From: Phaeacidiphilus oryzae TH49
GTDB taxonomy: Bacteria; Actinomycetota; Actinomycetes; Streptomycetales; Streptomycetaceae
Reading direction: 5' to 3'
Length of the DNA: 64,000 nt
NCBI RefSeq assembly: GCF_000744815.1
Contig: NZ_JQMQ01000005.1
Location: 6,095,801-6,159,800, forward strand
In this document: in pieces, positions 16,043 through 24,770 of the stretch
Position numbering within the stretch: the stretch's first letter is position 1
How the letters are laid out: every line of letters starts with the position of its first letter
Made by a program: the position numbers and the translations under genes
The notes under the pieces: generated by a model
The model's input: the letters and a program-made list of their open reading frames with translations, nothing else
The model's database searches: none
What the model was told of the DNA's origin: nothing

Positions 16043-17551
16043 ATGACACAGATGACCCGGAAGACCAGGAGGAGGTACGCCTGGGCCGGCGCCCTCGGCA
16101 CCGCCGCCCTCCTGGCGTCCGCGCTCGGCGCGACGGCCGGCAGCGCGCCGGCCAGCGCGGAGGCGCCCGCGGCGCAGCCCGCGTTCCATCCGCCGAGGAT
16201 CAAGCACGTCTGGCTGATCATCCTGGAGAACAAGTCGTACGAGGCCGCCTTCACCGGTCTCAACCAGAACAGCTATCTGTGGAAGACCCTCCCGCGCTAC
16301 GGCGAGCTGCTGCGCCAGTACTACGGCACCGGCCACTACAGCGAGGACAACTACCTCTCCCTGATAGCGGGCCAGGCGCCGACCCCGGACACCCAGCAGG
16401 ACTGCCCGACATACGTGGACACCAAGCCGGGCACCCCCGCCGAGGACGGCCAGGTCAACGCGAGCTCCGGCTGCGTCTACCCGTCCTACGTCAAGACGCT
16501 CTACAACCAGCTGGACGCCAAGCGCCTCAGCTGGAAGGAGTACGAGCAGGACATGGGCAAGGACGCCGGCCGGGAGGACCCGTACCACTGCGGGATCCCC
16601 GGCGACCCCTCCGGCTCCGGCGTCCCCGACCCCGGTTCGGCGACCGCCACCGACCAGTACGTCCCCAAGCACAACCCGGCGGCCTGGTTCCACGCCGTCA
16701 CCGACAACCCGCGGGACTGCGCCGACGTGGCCCCGCTGGACGGCCTCCCGGCGACCGCCGGCCACCCGGCGGTCAGCGGCCTCGCGCAGGACCTGAGGAG
16801 CGAGGCGACCACGCCCGCCTTCTCCTGGATCACCCCGGACAACTGCTCGGACGCCCACGACGCGACCTGCAAGGGCGACAACCTCTCCGGCGACCCGAAC
16901 GACCACCAGGGCGGCCTCTACGCCGCCGACCTGTTCCTGCAGAAGGTCGTCCCGGAGATCATGGCCTCGCCCGCGTTCCAGGACGACGGGATGATCGACA
17001 TCACCTTCGACGAGGCGTTCCCGCCGTACAAGCTCTACGGCAACTCGATCGCGGACTACACCGGCAACTCCGACCCGGCGCTGAACGTGCCGACGGACAC
17101 CTCGCAGTCGATCGTCGCCTGCTGCAACGAGCTCCCCGGGCCGAACACCCCGCAACCCGGCGACCAGGCCTTCGGCCAGGACACCACCCCCGGCGGCGGG
17201 ATCACCGGATCGCTGCTGATCTCCCGCTTCATCAAGCCCGGCACCATCAGCGACCAGCCGTACAACCACTACTCCTGGCTGCGCTCGATGGAGGACCTGT
17301 ACGGGATCACCAGCGGCGGCACGGACGGACGGGGGCACCTCGGCTACGCCGGGATGGACGGGCTGCGCCCGTTCGGGCCGGACGTCTACAACAACCCGGG
17401 CGGCCGTGCGATGCCGCCGGCGGCGATGGGCAGCCGAGGCGTGTACCGCGCGGTCCAGACCCTGCCGCAGGACCAACCGGCCGTCGTACGGCCGGCGTTC
17501 ACCGGGCCGCAGGCGGCGACCGAGAGCCTGCGGAAGGGCTCGGCGCGGTGA
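16043..17551 (+). CDS. Secreted phosphoesterase (PF04185-like, acid phosphatase/phospholipase C type)
   Basis: A 502-residue exported protein. An N-terminal RKTRRRY-type positive patch, a hydrophobic stretch (LGTAALLASALGA) and an ASA-like cleavage region make a signal peptide of about 37 residues. The mature part opens with HVWLIILENKSYEAAFTG, the metal-binding start of the PF04185 phosphoesterase family, and later has YSEDNYLSLIAGQ and MIDITFDEAF. The family hydrolyses phosphomonoesters or phospholipids outside the cell. It is followed by a coupled lipoprotein gene (GTGA overlap), so they likely work together. Confidence 0.88.
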   Translation: MTQMTRKTRRRYAWAGALGTAALLASALGATAGSAPASAEAPAAQPAFHPPRIKHVWLIILENKSYEAAFTGLNQNSYLWKTLPRYGELLRQYYGTGHYSEDNYLSLIAGQAPTPDTQQDCPTYVDTKPGTPAEDGQVNASSGCVYPSYVKTLYNQLDAKRLSWKEYEQDMGKDAGREDPYHCGIPGDPSGSGVPDPGSATATDQYVPKHNPAAWFHAVTDNPRDCADVAPLDGLPATAGHPAVSGLAQDLRSEATTPAFSWITPDNCSDAHDATCKGDNLSGDPNDHQGGLYAADLFLQKVVPEIMASPAFQDDGMIDITFDEAFPPYKLYGNSIADYTGNSDPALNVPTDTSQSIVACCNELPGPNTPQPGDQAFGQDTTPGGGITGSLLISRFIKPGTISDQPYNHYSWLRSMEDLYGITSGGTDGRGHLGYAGMDGLRPFGPDVYNNPGGRAMPPAAMGSRGVYRAVQTLPQDQPAVVRPAFTGPQAATESLRKGSAR

Positions 17552-18198
17552 GCCGAGGCCCGATACCCGCCCGCGCCCGGCCGCAGCCGAGGGCCCGGGC
17601 GGGGGCCCGGTCGCGAGTCCGGCCGCGGGCCCGCTCGCGGCCCCGCGCGCTGGCCGCCGCCGGGCTGGCCGCGCTGGCCGGGCTGGCGCTCCTCGCCACC
17701 GGATGCTCCGCCAGCGCCCCCGGCCCGGCGGGGGCACCCCGCTCCCCGGCCGGTGCCGCGGGGGCCGCGGGTGCCGCCCGTACCGAGCGCGAGCTGGGCC
17801 GGGTGCCGATCCCGACCGCGCCGGCCACCCCGCTCCAGCCCACCGCCTCGCCGGGCCGCGCCCAACTGGTGGCGATGGGCGTCCGGGTGCACGTCGTACT
17901 GGGCGCGCTGGGCGGCACCATCACCGCGCTGGGGCCCGAGTTCGCCGCCGGGAGCAGCATGGACCGCCGGGCCGGCCGGGTCACCGTGCGCACCACCGGG
18001 CCCGGACTCCGGGTCTGCGCGGGGGAGTTCGCCTTCCACGACGAGCTCGGCAGGAGGGTGCCGGTGCACACCGTCGGCCCGTCCTGCGGTGCCGCCGTCA
18101 CCCTCGCCGGAACCTTCGACTCCGGTCACACCACCCTCACCTGGACCAGGGCCCGACTCACCGTGGTCACCTGGGACTTCGAGGTGGAGTTGGACTGA
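17548..18198 (+). CDS. Lipoprotein of unknown function, coupled to the phosphoesterase
   Basis: A 216-residue protein starting at a GTG that overlaps the phosphoesterase stop (GTGA). The very Arg-rich N-terminus leads into LAALAGLALLATGC, a clear lipobox with Cys near residue 52. The mature domain (about residues 90-216) is rich in beta strands and contains two Cys (VCAGEFAFHD and GPSCGAAV) that could form a disulfide. I do not recognise the family. Its position suggests it is a surface partner of the phosphoesterase. Confidence 0.75.
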   Translation: MSRGPIPARARPQPRARAGARSRVRPRARSRPRALAAAGLAALAGLALLATGCSASAPGPAGAPRSPAGAAGAAGAARTERELGRVPIPTAPATPLQPTASPGRAQLVAMGVRVHVVLGALGGTITALGPEFAAGSSMDRRAGRVTVRTTGPGLRVCAGEFAFHDELGRRVPVHTVGPSCGAAVTLAGTFDSGHTTLTWTRARLTVVTWDFEVELD

Positions 18199-18296
18199 AG
18201 GAGGGGATCGGCGGCAGGCCGCGCGTTGCCCGCCGGTGATTTGTTCGTTTCCAAATGGATTCGAGGGTTCCGCGCTCTTGTGCGGAGGTCCAACCT

Positions 18297-18308
18297 GCAG
18301 CATGCTGC
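18297..18308. promoter_or_regulatory. 12-bp perfect palindrome before the M20 hydrolase operon
   Basis: GCAGCATGCTGC is a perfect dyad ending 6 nt before the ATG at 18315, where a bound regulator or an RNA hairpin would block initiation. No regulator gene lies directly beside it. Confidence 0.35.
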
Positions 18309-18314
18309 CTGCGC

Positions 18315-19577
18315 ATGACCATCCGCGAAGACGCCGGCGCACTGGCGCCGGAACTGGTCCAGCTCCGCCATGAGCTGCACCGACATCCGGAAGTCGGGCT
18401 CGAACTACCGCGCACCCAGGACCGGGTGCTGGCCGCGCTGGACGGCCTGCCGCTGGACATCACCACCGGGCAGGGGCTGAGCTCGGTCACCGCCGTCCTC
18501 CGGGGCGGCGCCCGGAACGCGGGCGCGGGGGCCCCGGTGGCCGAGCCGCTCGCCGTGCTGCTGCGCGGCGACATGGACGCGCTGCCGGTCACCGAGGCCA
18601 CCGGCGCCGCGTACGCCTCCGGCACCGGAGACACGATGCACGCCTGCGGCCACGACCTCCACACCGCCATGCTGGTCGGCGCCGCCCGGCTGCTCTCCGC
18701 CCGGCGGGAGAGCCTGCCGGGCGACGTGGTCCTCATGTTCCAGCCGGGCGAGGAGGGTTGGGACGGCGCCGGGCGCATGATCGACGAGGGGGTGCTGGAC
18801 GCCGCCGGTCCGCGGGTCGCGGCCGGCTACGGGCTGCATGTCACCGCGGCGGGGCTGCCCCGCGGGGTGGTCGGCTGCCGTCCCGGGCCGATCCTCTCCG
18901 CCTCGGACGCGCTGACCGTCACGGTGCGCGGCAGCGGCGGCCACGGCTCGAAGCCGCACCGGGCCAAGGATCCGGTGCCGGTCGCCGCCGAGATGGTCAC
19001 CGCGCTGCAGACGCTGGTGACCCGGCAGCACGACATCTTCGACCCGGTGGTCCTCAGCGTGGGGGTGCTGCGGGCCGGCACCCGGCGCAACATCATCCCG
19101 GACACCGCCGTGCTGGAGTGCACCGTCCGCAGCTACTCGGCGGCGGCCCGGGCACGGATGAAGGACGGCGCGGTCGCGCTGCTGCGCGGGATCGCCTCCG
19201 CCCACGGGGTGGAGGCCGACATCGACTACCACGCCGAGTACCCGGTCACCGTCAACGACGGCGCACAGGCCGCGTTCCTCGCCGACACCGCGCGCGAGGT
19301 ACTGGGCGAGGAGCGGTATGTCGACCTGCCGCACCCGGTGTCCGCCTCCGAGGACTTCTCCCGGGTGCTGGCGGCGGTGCCCGGCAGTTTCGCCATGCTC
19401 GGCGCCGTCCCCGAGGGCGCCGACCCGGAGCGGACGGCCGACAACCACTCGCCGTACGCCGTCTTCGACGACGCGGTGCTGGCGGACGGCGCCGCACTGC
19501 TGGCCGAACTCGCCGTCCGCAGACTGGGGCTGACGGCCGATCAGAGAGAGACCGAGGAGGTGTGCGCAGATGGCTGA
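18315..19577 (+). CDS. M20-family metal-dependent amidohydrolase (N-acyl amino acid/hippurate hydrolase type)
   Basis: A 420-residue M20D-type peptidase/amidohydrolase. RHELHRHPEVGLELPRTQ opens it, LLRGDMDALPVTEATG carries the first metal Asp, MHACGHDLHTAMLVGAA carries the Cys/His metal motif, and FQPGEEGWDGAGRMIDEG carries the Glu pair. A dimerisation domain (GSGGHGSKPHRAKDP) is inserted. Such enzymes cleave N-acyl amino acids or related amides. The stop overlaps the DUF3311 start by 8 bp, and a Na+/solute symporter follows, so the operon likely imports and hydrolyses the same compound. Confidence 0.92.
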   Translation: MTIREDAGALAPELVQLRHELHRHPEVGLELPRTQDRVLAALDGLPLDITTGQGLSSVTAVLRGGARNAGAGAPVAEPLAVLLRGDMDALPVTEATGAAYASGTGDTMHACGHDLHTAMLVGAARLLSARRESLPGDVVLMFQPGEEGWDGAGRMIDEGVLDAAGPRVAAGYGLHVTAAGLPRGVVGCRPGPILSASDALTVTVRGSGGHGSKPHRAKDPVPVAAEMVTALQTLVTRQHDIFDPVVLSVGVLRAGTRRNIIPDTAVLECTVRSYSAAARARMKDGAVALLRGIASAHGVEADIDYHAEYPVTVNDGAQAAFLADTAREVLGEERYVDLPHPVSASEDFSRVLAAVPGSFAMLGAVPEGADPERTADNHSPYAVFDDAVLADGAALLAELAVRRLGLTADQRETEEVCADG

Positions 19578-19881
19578 GCGGAGCAGGGGCCGGGACGCCC
19601 TTCTGCTGCTGCCGGCGATACCGGCGGTGGCACTGCTGGCGACCCCGTGGCTGCCGTTCGTCGATACGGCGAAGCTGTGGCTGGGGTTGCCGTCGATGAT
19701 GGTGTGGCCGTCGATCTGGGTGTTCCTGATCGTCCCGGCGCTGGCCGCGGTCGAGTGGGGGCGCACCCGGCATCTGGACGCCGAGCGCGCCGAGCCGGAC
19801 GCCGGCCGGGGCGGCCGGAGCGGGCCTGGCGGCCTGGGCGGCCCGGCCGGACCGAACGGAGCCGAGGAGGCCGGCGCATGA
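19570..19881 (+). CDS. DUF3311-like small membrane protein, symporter partner
   Basis: A 103-residue protein with two membrane segments (about residues 11-30 and 40-62) containing WLPFVDTAKLWLGLPSMMVW and VFLIVPALA, followed by a Gly-rich cytoplasmic tail. Small DUF3311 proteins are regularly encoded immediately before SSS-family symporters and are thought to be accessory subunits. It overlaps both neighbours (8 bp with the hydrolase, ATGA with the symporter), which implies tight translational coupling. Confidence 0.85.
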   Translation: MAERSRGRDALLLLPAIPAVALLATPWLPFVDTAKLWLGLPSMMVWPSIWVFLIVPALAAVEWGRTRHLDAERAEPDAGRGGRSGPGGLGGPAGPNGAEEAGA

Positions 19882-21338
19882 GCACAGTCCTGACGGTGAC
19901 GCTGGTCGGCATGGTGGTGATCGCCGCCATCGGCTTCCTGGGCCGGCGCAAGCCGGACGGGGACCTCTCCGGCTGGGCGACGGGCGGGCGCAGGTTCGGC
20001 TCGCTGACGATGTGGTTCCTCCAGGCCGGGGAGACCTTCACCACCTTCACCTTCCTCGGCATGGCAGGCCTCGCCTTCACCAACGGCGTCGCCGCGACCT
20101 ACGCCATCCCCTACATCCCGCTGGGCACCATCGCCCTCTACTTCATCGGCCCGCGGGTCTGGCGGCTCGGCCGCCGGCACCGGTACGTGACCCAGGGCGA
20201 CTACTTCGAGCAGCGCTACGACTCCAAGGGGCTCAGCACCCTGGTGGCCGTGGTCGGCGTGGTCTTCATGCTGCCGTACCTCCAGCTGCAGATCACCGGG
20301 CTGGGCGAGATCGTCCTGCTGGTCACCCACAACGGGACCTCCGGCACCTGGGGGATGGTGATCGGCACCGTCCTCACCGCCGCCTTCGTCCTCTGGGCCG
20401 GCATCCGCGGGGCCGCCACCACCTCGTACTTCAAGGACGCGATCATGCTGGTCGCGGTGGTCGTGGTGGCCGTCGCCCTGCCGCTGCACTTCACCGGCGG
20501 CATCGGCCACGCCTTCCACGAGATCGCCGCCCGCCACCCGGAGATGCTCAGCCTCCAGGCCGGCGACCACGACCGGGCCTGGTGGTTCAGCAGCATGCTG
20601 TCCAGCACCATCGGCGCCGGCTTCCTCTGCTTCCCGTTCGTCTGGCCGGGGCTGCTGAGCGCGGGCGACGAGCGTGGGCTGCGCCGCAACTGGGTCTTCG
20701 GCCCGCTCTACCAGATCGCCCTGATCATGCCGCTGGTCGTCGGCTTCGTCGCGATCCTGGTGCTGGCCAAGGGCACGGACGGGAACGCGGCGCTGCTCAC
20801 CCTCACCGGGAAGGCGCTGCCGCAGTGGCTGGTCGGCGTGATCGCGGTGGGCGGCTCGGCGGCGGCGATGGTGCCGGCCGCGGTGATGTCCCTCGGGATG
20901 TCGACCGCGGTGGCGCGGAACATCGTCCGGATCCGGCGGCCGCGGGCGCAGATGCTGGTGAACCATGTCACGGTGCTGGTGGTGCTCGGGCTCGCGCTGG
21001 TGCTCCAGCTGGTGCGGCCGGGCGCGCTGGCCAATCTGCTGCTCCTCACCTACAGCGGGATCGTCCAGGTCGCGCCCGGCCTGGTCGCCGGACTGCGGGA
21101 GCGGCCGCTGCTGCACAAGGCCTCGGTGATCGCCGGGATCGTGGCCGGCGTGGCCGTGGTGGTCTGGCTCACCTTCTGGAAGGTGGACGTGGGCAACGTC
21201 AACGCCGGGATCGTCGGCCTGGGCGCCAACCTGGTGGTGGCCGCGGCCGTCCAGCTGCTGGTGCGGCGGCGGCCGGTGCCGGCCGAGACGGCCGGCGAGA
21301 AGACCGGCGCCGAGCGGTCGGCGGTGCCGGCGAACTGA
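19878..21338 (+). CDS. Sodium:solute symporter (SSS family)
   Basis: A 486-residue integral membrane transporter with about 13 helices. GWATGGRRFGSLTMWFLQAGETFTTFTFLG is the SSS helix-1/2 region, and GDYFEQRYDSKGLS is the conserved loop found after helix 3. Na+ drives uptake of an organic solute. Operon partners are DUF3311 and an M20 amidohydrolase, so the substrate is probably an acylated amino acid or a small carboxylate; this is inferred from context only. Confidence 0.93.
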   Translation: MSTVLTVTLVGMVVIAAIGFLGRRKPDGDLSGWATGGRRFGSLTMWFLQAGETFTTFTFLGMAGLAFTNGVAATYAIPYIPLGTIALYFIGPRVWRLGRRHRYVTQGDYFEQRYDSKGLSTLVAVVGVVFMLPYLQLQITGLGEIVLLVTHNGTSGTWGMVIGTVLTAAFVLWAGIRGAATTSYFKDAIMLVAVVVVAVALPLHFTGGIGHAFHEIAARHPEMLSLQAGDHDRAWWFSSMLSSTIGAGFLCFPFVWPGLLSAGDERGLRRNWVFGPLYQIALIMPLVVGFVAILVLAKGTDGNAALLTLTGKALPQWLVGVIAVGGSAAAMVPAAVMSLGMSTAVARNIVRIRRPRAQMLVNHVTVLVVLGLALVLQLVRPGALANLLLLTYSGIVQVAPGLVAGLRERPLLHKASVIAGIVAGVAVVVWLTFWKVDVGNVNAGIVGLGANLVVAAAVQLLVRRRPVPAETAGEKTGAERSAVPAN

Positions 21339-21446
21339 CGGGCGGAGGCCCGCCCTGCGGCGCTGGGGCGCGGCGGGACAGGCCGCGACAGGCCGGGGCG
21401 GGACGCCGGGCGGGGGCCGGGTCCCGCCCCGGCCTCGTCGGAGTGC

Positions 21447-21459
21447 TCAGCTATGCTGA
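21447..21459. promoter_or_regulatory. MarR autoregulatory dyad over the -10 box
   Basis: TCAGC-TAT-GCTGA is a perfect 5-bp inverted repeat. It overlaps TATGCT (21452-21457), which lies 6 nt before the ATG of the marR gene, so the transcript is probably leaderless and blocked when the regulator binds. Confidence 0.5.
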
Positions 21460-21463
21460 AGAC

Positions 21464-22027
21464 ATGTCCGCTGCGGAGACCCCCACCAGCCCCCTGTCCC
21501 GCCGCCGGCCCCCGGCCCCCGAGGCGCCCGCCCGGCGGGTCGACCCGGACGCCGCCGAGCTGCGGAACAGCGTGATGCGGCTGGCCCGCCGGCTGCGCGG
21601 GGAGCGGGAGCGGGGCGAGCTGAGCCTCGGCATGCTCTCCGTGCTCGGCCGCCTGGAGCGCGACGGCGCCGTCACCACCAGCGAGCTGGCCGGCTTCGAA
21701 CGGGTCACCCCGCAGTCGATGACCAGGACGGTCGGCCGGCTGGTCGACCTCGGCCTGGTCGAGCGCAGCCCGGACCCGGCCGACGGCCGGCAGACGCTGC
21801 TGCACATCACCCGGCGCGGACGCGAGTTGATCCTCCAGGACCGCGAGCGCCGGGACGCCTGGCTGGCCCGGACGATGGCCGCGAACCTCACCGACGTCGA
21901 GCGCGACCTGCTGCTGCTGGCCGGCCGCCTGCTGGACCGGCTGGCCGAGGCGCCGGACCCGGCGGCCCGTGCCGCGGCCGCGGCCCCGGCCGCGGGAACG
22001 GCCGAGGACCCAGCCGCGGACGGATGA
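21464..22027 (+). CDS. MarR-family transcriptional regulator
   Basis: A 187-residue MarR-type winged-helix protein. LGMLSVLGRLERDGAVTTSELA and RVTPQSMTRTVGRLVDLGLVERSPDPADGRQTLLHITRRGREL cover the recognition helix and the wing with the conserved D-x-R-D/Q signature. The N-terminal ~25 residues and the Ala-rich C-terminus are probably disordered. It precedes an MFS transporter on the same strand by 72 bp, the usual arrangement for a drug-responsive repressor and its exporter. Confidence 0.92.
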   Translation: MSAAETPTSPLSRRRPPAPEAPARRVDPDAAELRNSVMRLARRLRGERERGELSLGMLSVLGRLERDGAVTTSELAGFERVTPQSMTRTVGRLVDLGLVERSPDPADGRQTLLHITRRGRELILQDRERRDAWLARTMAANLTDVERDLLLLAGRLLDRLAEAPDPAARAAAAAPAAGTAEDPAADG

Positions 22028-22099
22028 GCCCGTAGGCCCGCAGAACACCGAGCTAGACCCCGAAGAGCGCCGAGCGCGCTTCCCCAGGACGGAACGATC

Positions 22100-23617
22100 G
22101 TGACCCCCCGCCGTGACACACCGCCGGCCGCCGCCGGTGCCGACCTCCTCGCCGAGACCCGGACCGGAGACGGTCGCCTGCCCACCCAGACCTGTAGCAA
22201 TGCTGCTGATCGTTCAGCGGTTGCTCCGCCACCGCAGCGCCCTCAGCTGCCGAGGCGGATGGTCGGGCCGATCGCCTTCGGCACCATCCTCCAGCCGCTG
22301 AACTCCTCGATGATCGCGGTCGCCCTGGTCGGGATCCAGGCGCACTTCGGGGCCGGCTCGGCGGCGGTCTGGCTGGTCTCCGGGCTCTATCTGGCGACGG
22401 CCGTCGCCGCCCCGGCGGCCGGCCGGCTGGCCGACGCCCTCGGCCCGCGGAGGGTGTCGCTCGCCGGGCTGGTGCTGATCGCCCTCGCCTCGCTGGCCGC
22501 GCCGTTCGCGCCGAGCGTCGGGGTGCTGGTGCTGTGCCGGGTGGTGATCGGGATCGGCACGGCCGCGCAGTACCCGTGCGGCGTGGCGATGGTGCGCCGG
22601 GCCGCGGACAGCCTGCGGGCCCAGTCGCAGAACGCGCTGGCGATGCTCGCCGTCTGCTCGCAGGTGATGGTCGCCCTCGGCCCGACGCTGGGCGGCGTGC
22701 TGGTCGGGGTGCTGGGCTGGTCCGGGATCTTCTGGGTGAACGTGCCGCTGGCCGTGGTCGGCGGGATCGCCATCCTGCTGTGGGCGCCGGCCGACCCGCC
22801 GCGCGAGGAGCGGGTGGCCGGACGGGTGTCCGGCGTCGGCACGGTGGGTGCGCTCGACCTCCCCGGGATGCTCCTCTTCGTGGGCACCATGGGGCTGCTG
22901 ATGTACTGGCTGCTCTCGCTGGCCGGCCCGGTCCGCTGGTGGGCGCTCGGCGGGTCGGCGGTCCTCGGCCTGCTGACCGTGCTGCGCTCGCTGCGGGCAC
23001 CGGTGCCGTTCCTGGACCTGCGGCTGCTGGCCGACCGGGAGTTGAGCTTCACCTACGTCCGCACCGTCGCCACCTACACCGCGTACTACGGGATCTTCTA
23101 CGGGCTCCCGCAGTGGCTGGAGGAGTCCCGCGGGCTGCACGCCTCGGTGGCCGGGATGGTGATGCTGCCGCTGGCGCTGACGGGCATCTGCTCCACGATC
23201 ACCGCCACCCGGCTGCAGAAGGTGCGCGGGCCGCGGCCGCTGCTGCTGATCGGGGCGGGGATGCTGACGGTCGGCGGGGTGCTGCTGACGCTGCCGACGC
23301 CGGACACGCCGGTGTGGCTGCTGGTGCTCCTCTGCGTGGTGCTGGGCCTTCCCAACGGCTACAACTCGATGGCCAACCAGAACCTGGTCTACCAGGCCGC
23401 GCCGGCCCGGCAGGCGGGCGCGGCGTCCGGGATCTACCGGACCTCGCAGTACATCGGCGCGAATCTGGCCTCGGCGATGCTGGGGCTGCTGGTCGGCACC
23501 CACGCGACCGCGTCGGGCCTCCACCGCGAGGGCCTCGGCATCGCCGCGATCTGCGCGGTGCTCACCCTGTGCGCGCTGGTCGGCCTGCGCAAGGCCCGCC
23601 GCCCGCAGGCGGCCTGA
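22100..23617 (+). CDS. MFS multidrug transporter (14-TM DHA2-like)
   Basis: A 505-residue major facilitator with a ~50-residue hydrophilic N-terminus, then FGTILQPLNSSMIAVALVGIQ as helix 1. GRLADALGPRRVSLAGL is motif A, and RVVIGIGTAAQYPCGVAMVRR is the motif B/C region. It probably exports a toxic compound by proton antiport under control of the upstream MarR protein. I used the GTG after a GGACGGAACG purine stretch; translation could also begin further inside the hydrophilic tail. Confidence 0.85.
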   Translation: MTPRRDTPPAAAGADLLAETRTGDGRLPTQTCSNAADRSAVAPPPQRPQLPRRMVGPIAFGTILQPLNSSMIAVALVGIQAHFGAGSAAVWLVSGLYLATAVAAPAAGRLADALGPRRVSLAGLVLIALASLAAPFAPSVGVLVLCRVVIGIGTAAQYPCGVAMVRRAADSLRAQSQNALAMLAVCSQVMVALGPTLGGVLVGVLGWSGIFWVNVPLAVVGGIAILLWAPADPPREERVAGRVSGVGTVGALDLPGMLLFVGTMGLLMYWLLSLAGPVRWWALGGSAVLGLLTVLRSLRAPVPFLDLRLLADRELSFTYVRTVATYTAYYGIFYGLPQWLEESRGLHASVAGMVMLPLALTGICSTITATRLQKVRGPRPLLLIGAGMLTVGGVLLTLPTPDTPVWLLVLLCVVLGLPNGYNSMANQNLVYQAAPARQAGAASGIYRTSQYIGANLASAMLGLLVGTHATASGLHREGLGIAAICAVLTLCALVGLRKARRPQAA

Positions 23618-23727
23618 CACCCCGTCACCTGAGCGCCGTCCGACACGCACTCTGGCGCTTCCGGTGATGGCGAGTCACCATGGCTACGGTTCGGGACAAA
23701 CGCGCCGACCCGGAGGGGGCTGCTGCG

Positions 23728-23907
23728 ATGCGACTGGGCAAGGCCATAGCCGTGGGACATGCTGTCGAGCGCGCCGAGAGCGCGGAGATCACCGAGATTC
23801 CGGACACATCCGAGAATACCACCCAGGAGACCGTCACCGCTGCCGAGGCCGCGCCCGCCCCGCGGGCCGACGCACCCTCGGAGACGGTAAGCGCCGCGGC
23901 GGGGTGA
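23728..23907 (+). CDS. Small acidic protein coupled to a Cys-rich protein
   Basis: A 59-residue protein starting MRLGKAIAVGHAVERAES, with a short helical N-terminus then a Glu/Thr/Ala-rich, probably disordered tail. The ATG at 23728 follows GGAGGGGG; an ATG at 23680 would add 16 residues. Its TGA overlaps the GTG of the next gene (GTGA), which argues strongly that it is translated. I recall similar 50-60 residue proteins in other Streptomyces, function unknown. TACGGT near 23685 is a possible -10. Confidence 0.6.
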   Translation: MRLGKAIAVGHAVERAESAEITEIPDTSENTTQETVTAAEAAPAPRADAPSETVSAAAG

Positions 23908-24650
23908 GTCGGCTGCGGCCCTTTCGGGTCCGGCTGCCGAAGGAGAACCCGGAGACGCCGCCGACCGGCTGGAAGGCGGCCTTCCCGATGCTGTCCGCGG
24001 ACGGCAGGCGGGTCGGGTTCCGCGGTCTCACCCTCGGCGCCGGAGTCGTCTACGCACCGTTCGACGACGCGCGCTGCGTGTACGGAAGGCGGCACCGGCC
24101 GCCGGTCCGCGGCTGCGGCTGCGGTTTCTACTGCCTCCACGACGCCGCCGAGGCCTTCGCGCTGACCTGCGCCACCGAGTACCGGGACGCCGCCGTCCTC
24201 CAGGTCTCGGTGCTCGGCGACTACATCAGATATCAGCGAGGTATCCGCTCCCAGCAGCAGAAGGTCCGCCGGGTGCTGGTCGGGCGCTGCCCCTGCGGCC
24301 GCCCGGCCGAGGCCTTCGTGGACGCCGGCACCGGGGTGCCCGGCTGGCGCGGCCTGGTCGGCGCCTGCGCGGGCTGCGCCGGGCGGCGCCAGGCGCTGCC
24401 GTTCGCCGAGTACGGCCGGCTGGCCGGCGGCGGCCTCGTCGCGGCCTGCGACGACCGGATGGCGCCCCCGCCCGCGCAGGCGGTGCTCGGCGGCGGAGCC
24501 GGGACCGGCTATCTGCCGCTGCCGCCCGAACTGGCCGGGGCGGGCGGCGCCGACGAGGTGCTGCCGCAGCTCGCCGCCGAGGCGGTGCTGCTCCAGGCCC
24601 GTCTGGACTGGCTGCAGGAGCAGTTGGCGAAACTGACGGATCGACCGTGA
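23904..24650 (+). CDS. Cys-rich protein of unknown function (possible zinc binding)
   Basis: A 248-residue protein read from a GTG overlapping the preceding stop. It has clustered Cys residues: C-x(12)-GCGCGFYCLH near residue 60, RCPCGRPAEAF near 130, and ACAGCAGRRQ near 155. These resemble zinc-ribbon pairs. The C-terminus is a helix (EAVLLQARLDWLQEQLAKL) suited to coiled-coil contact. No catalytic motif is seen. Its fixed coupling to a small acidic protein suggests a two-component unit whose job is unknown. Confidence 0.75.
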   Translation: MSRLRPFRVRLPKENPETPPTGWKAAFPMLSADGRRVGFRGLTLGAGVVYAPFDDARCVYGRRHRPPVRGCGCGFYCLHDAAEAFALTCATEYRDAAVLQVSVLGDYIRYQRGIRSQQQKVRRVLVGRCPCGRPAEAFVDAGTGVPGWRGLVGACAGCAGRRQALPFAEYGRLAGGGLVAACDDRMAPPPAQAVLGGGAGTGYLPLPPELAGAGGADEVLPQLAAEAVLLQARLDWLQEQLAKLTDRP

Positions 24651-24770
24651 AGCGAAGCGGCGCGCCCCGGTTTCCTGTGAATCGGCGCGTCGGGGGATTC
24701 ATGCGCTCAGCCGCGGTGTTCTGATCGTTGCGGACGTATGTCCGTCTCGGGTTGGGGAAGGCGGTGGGCG

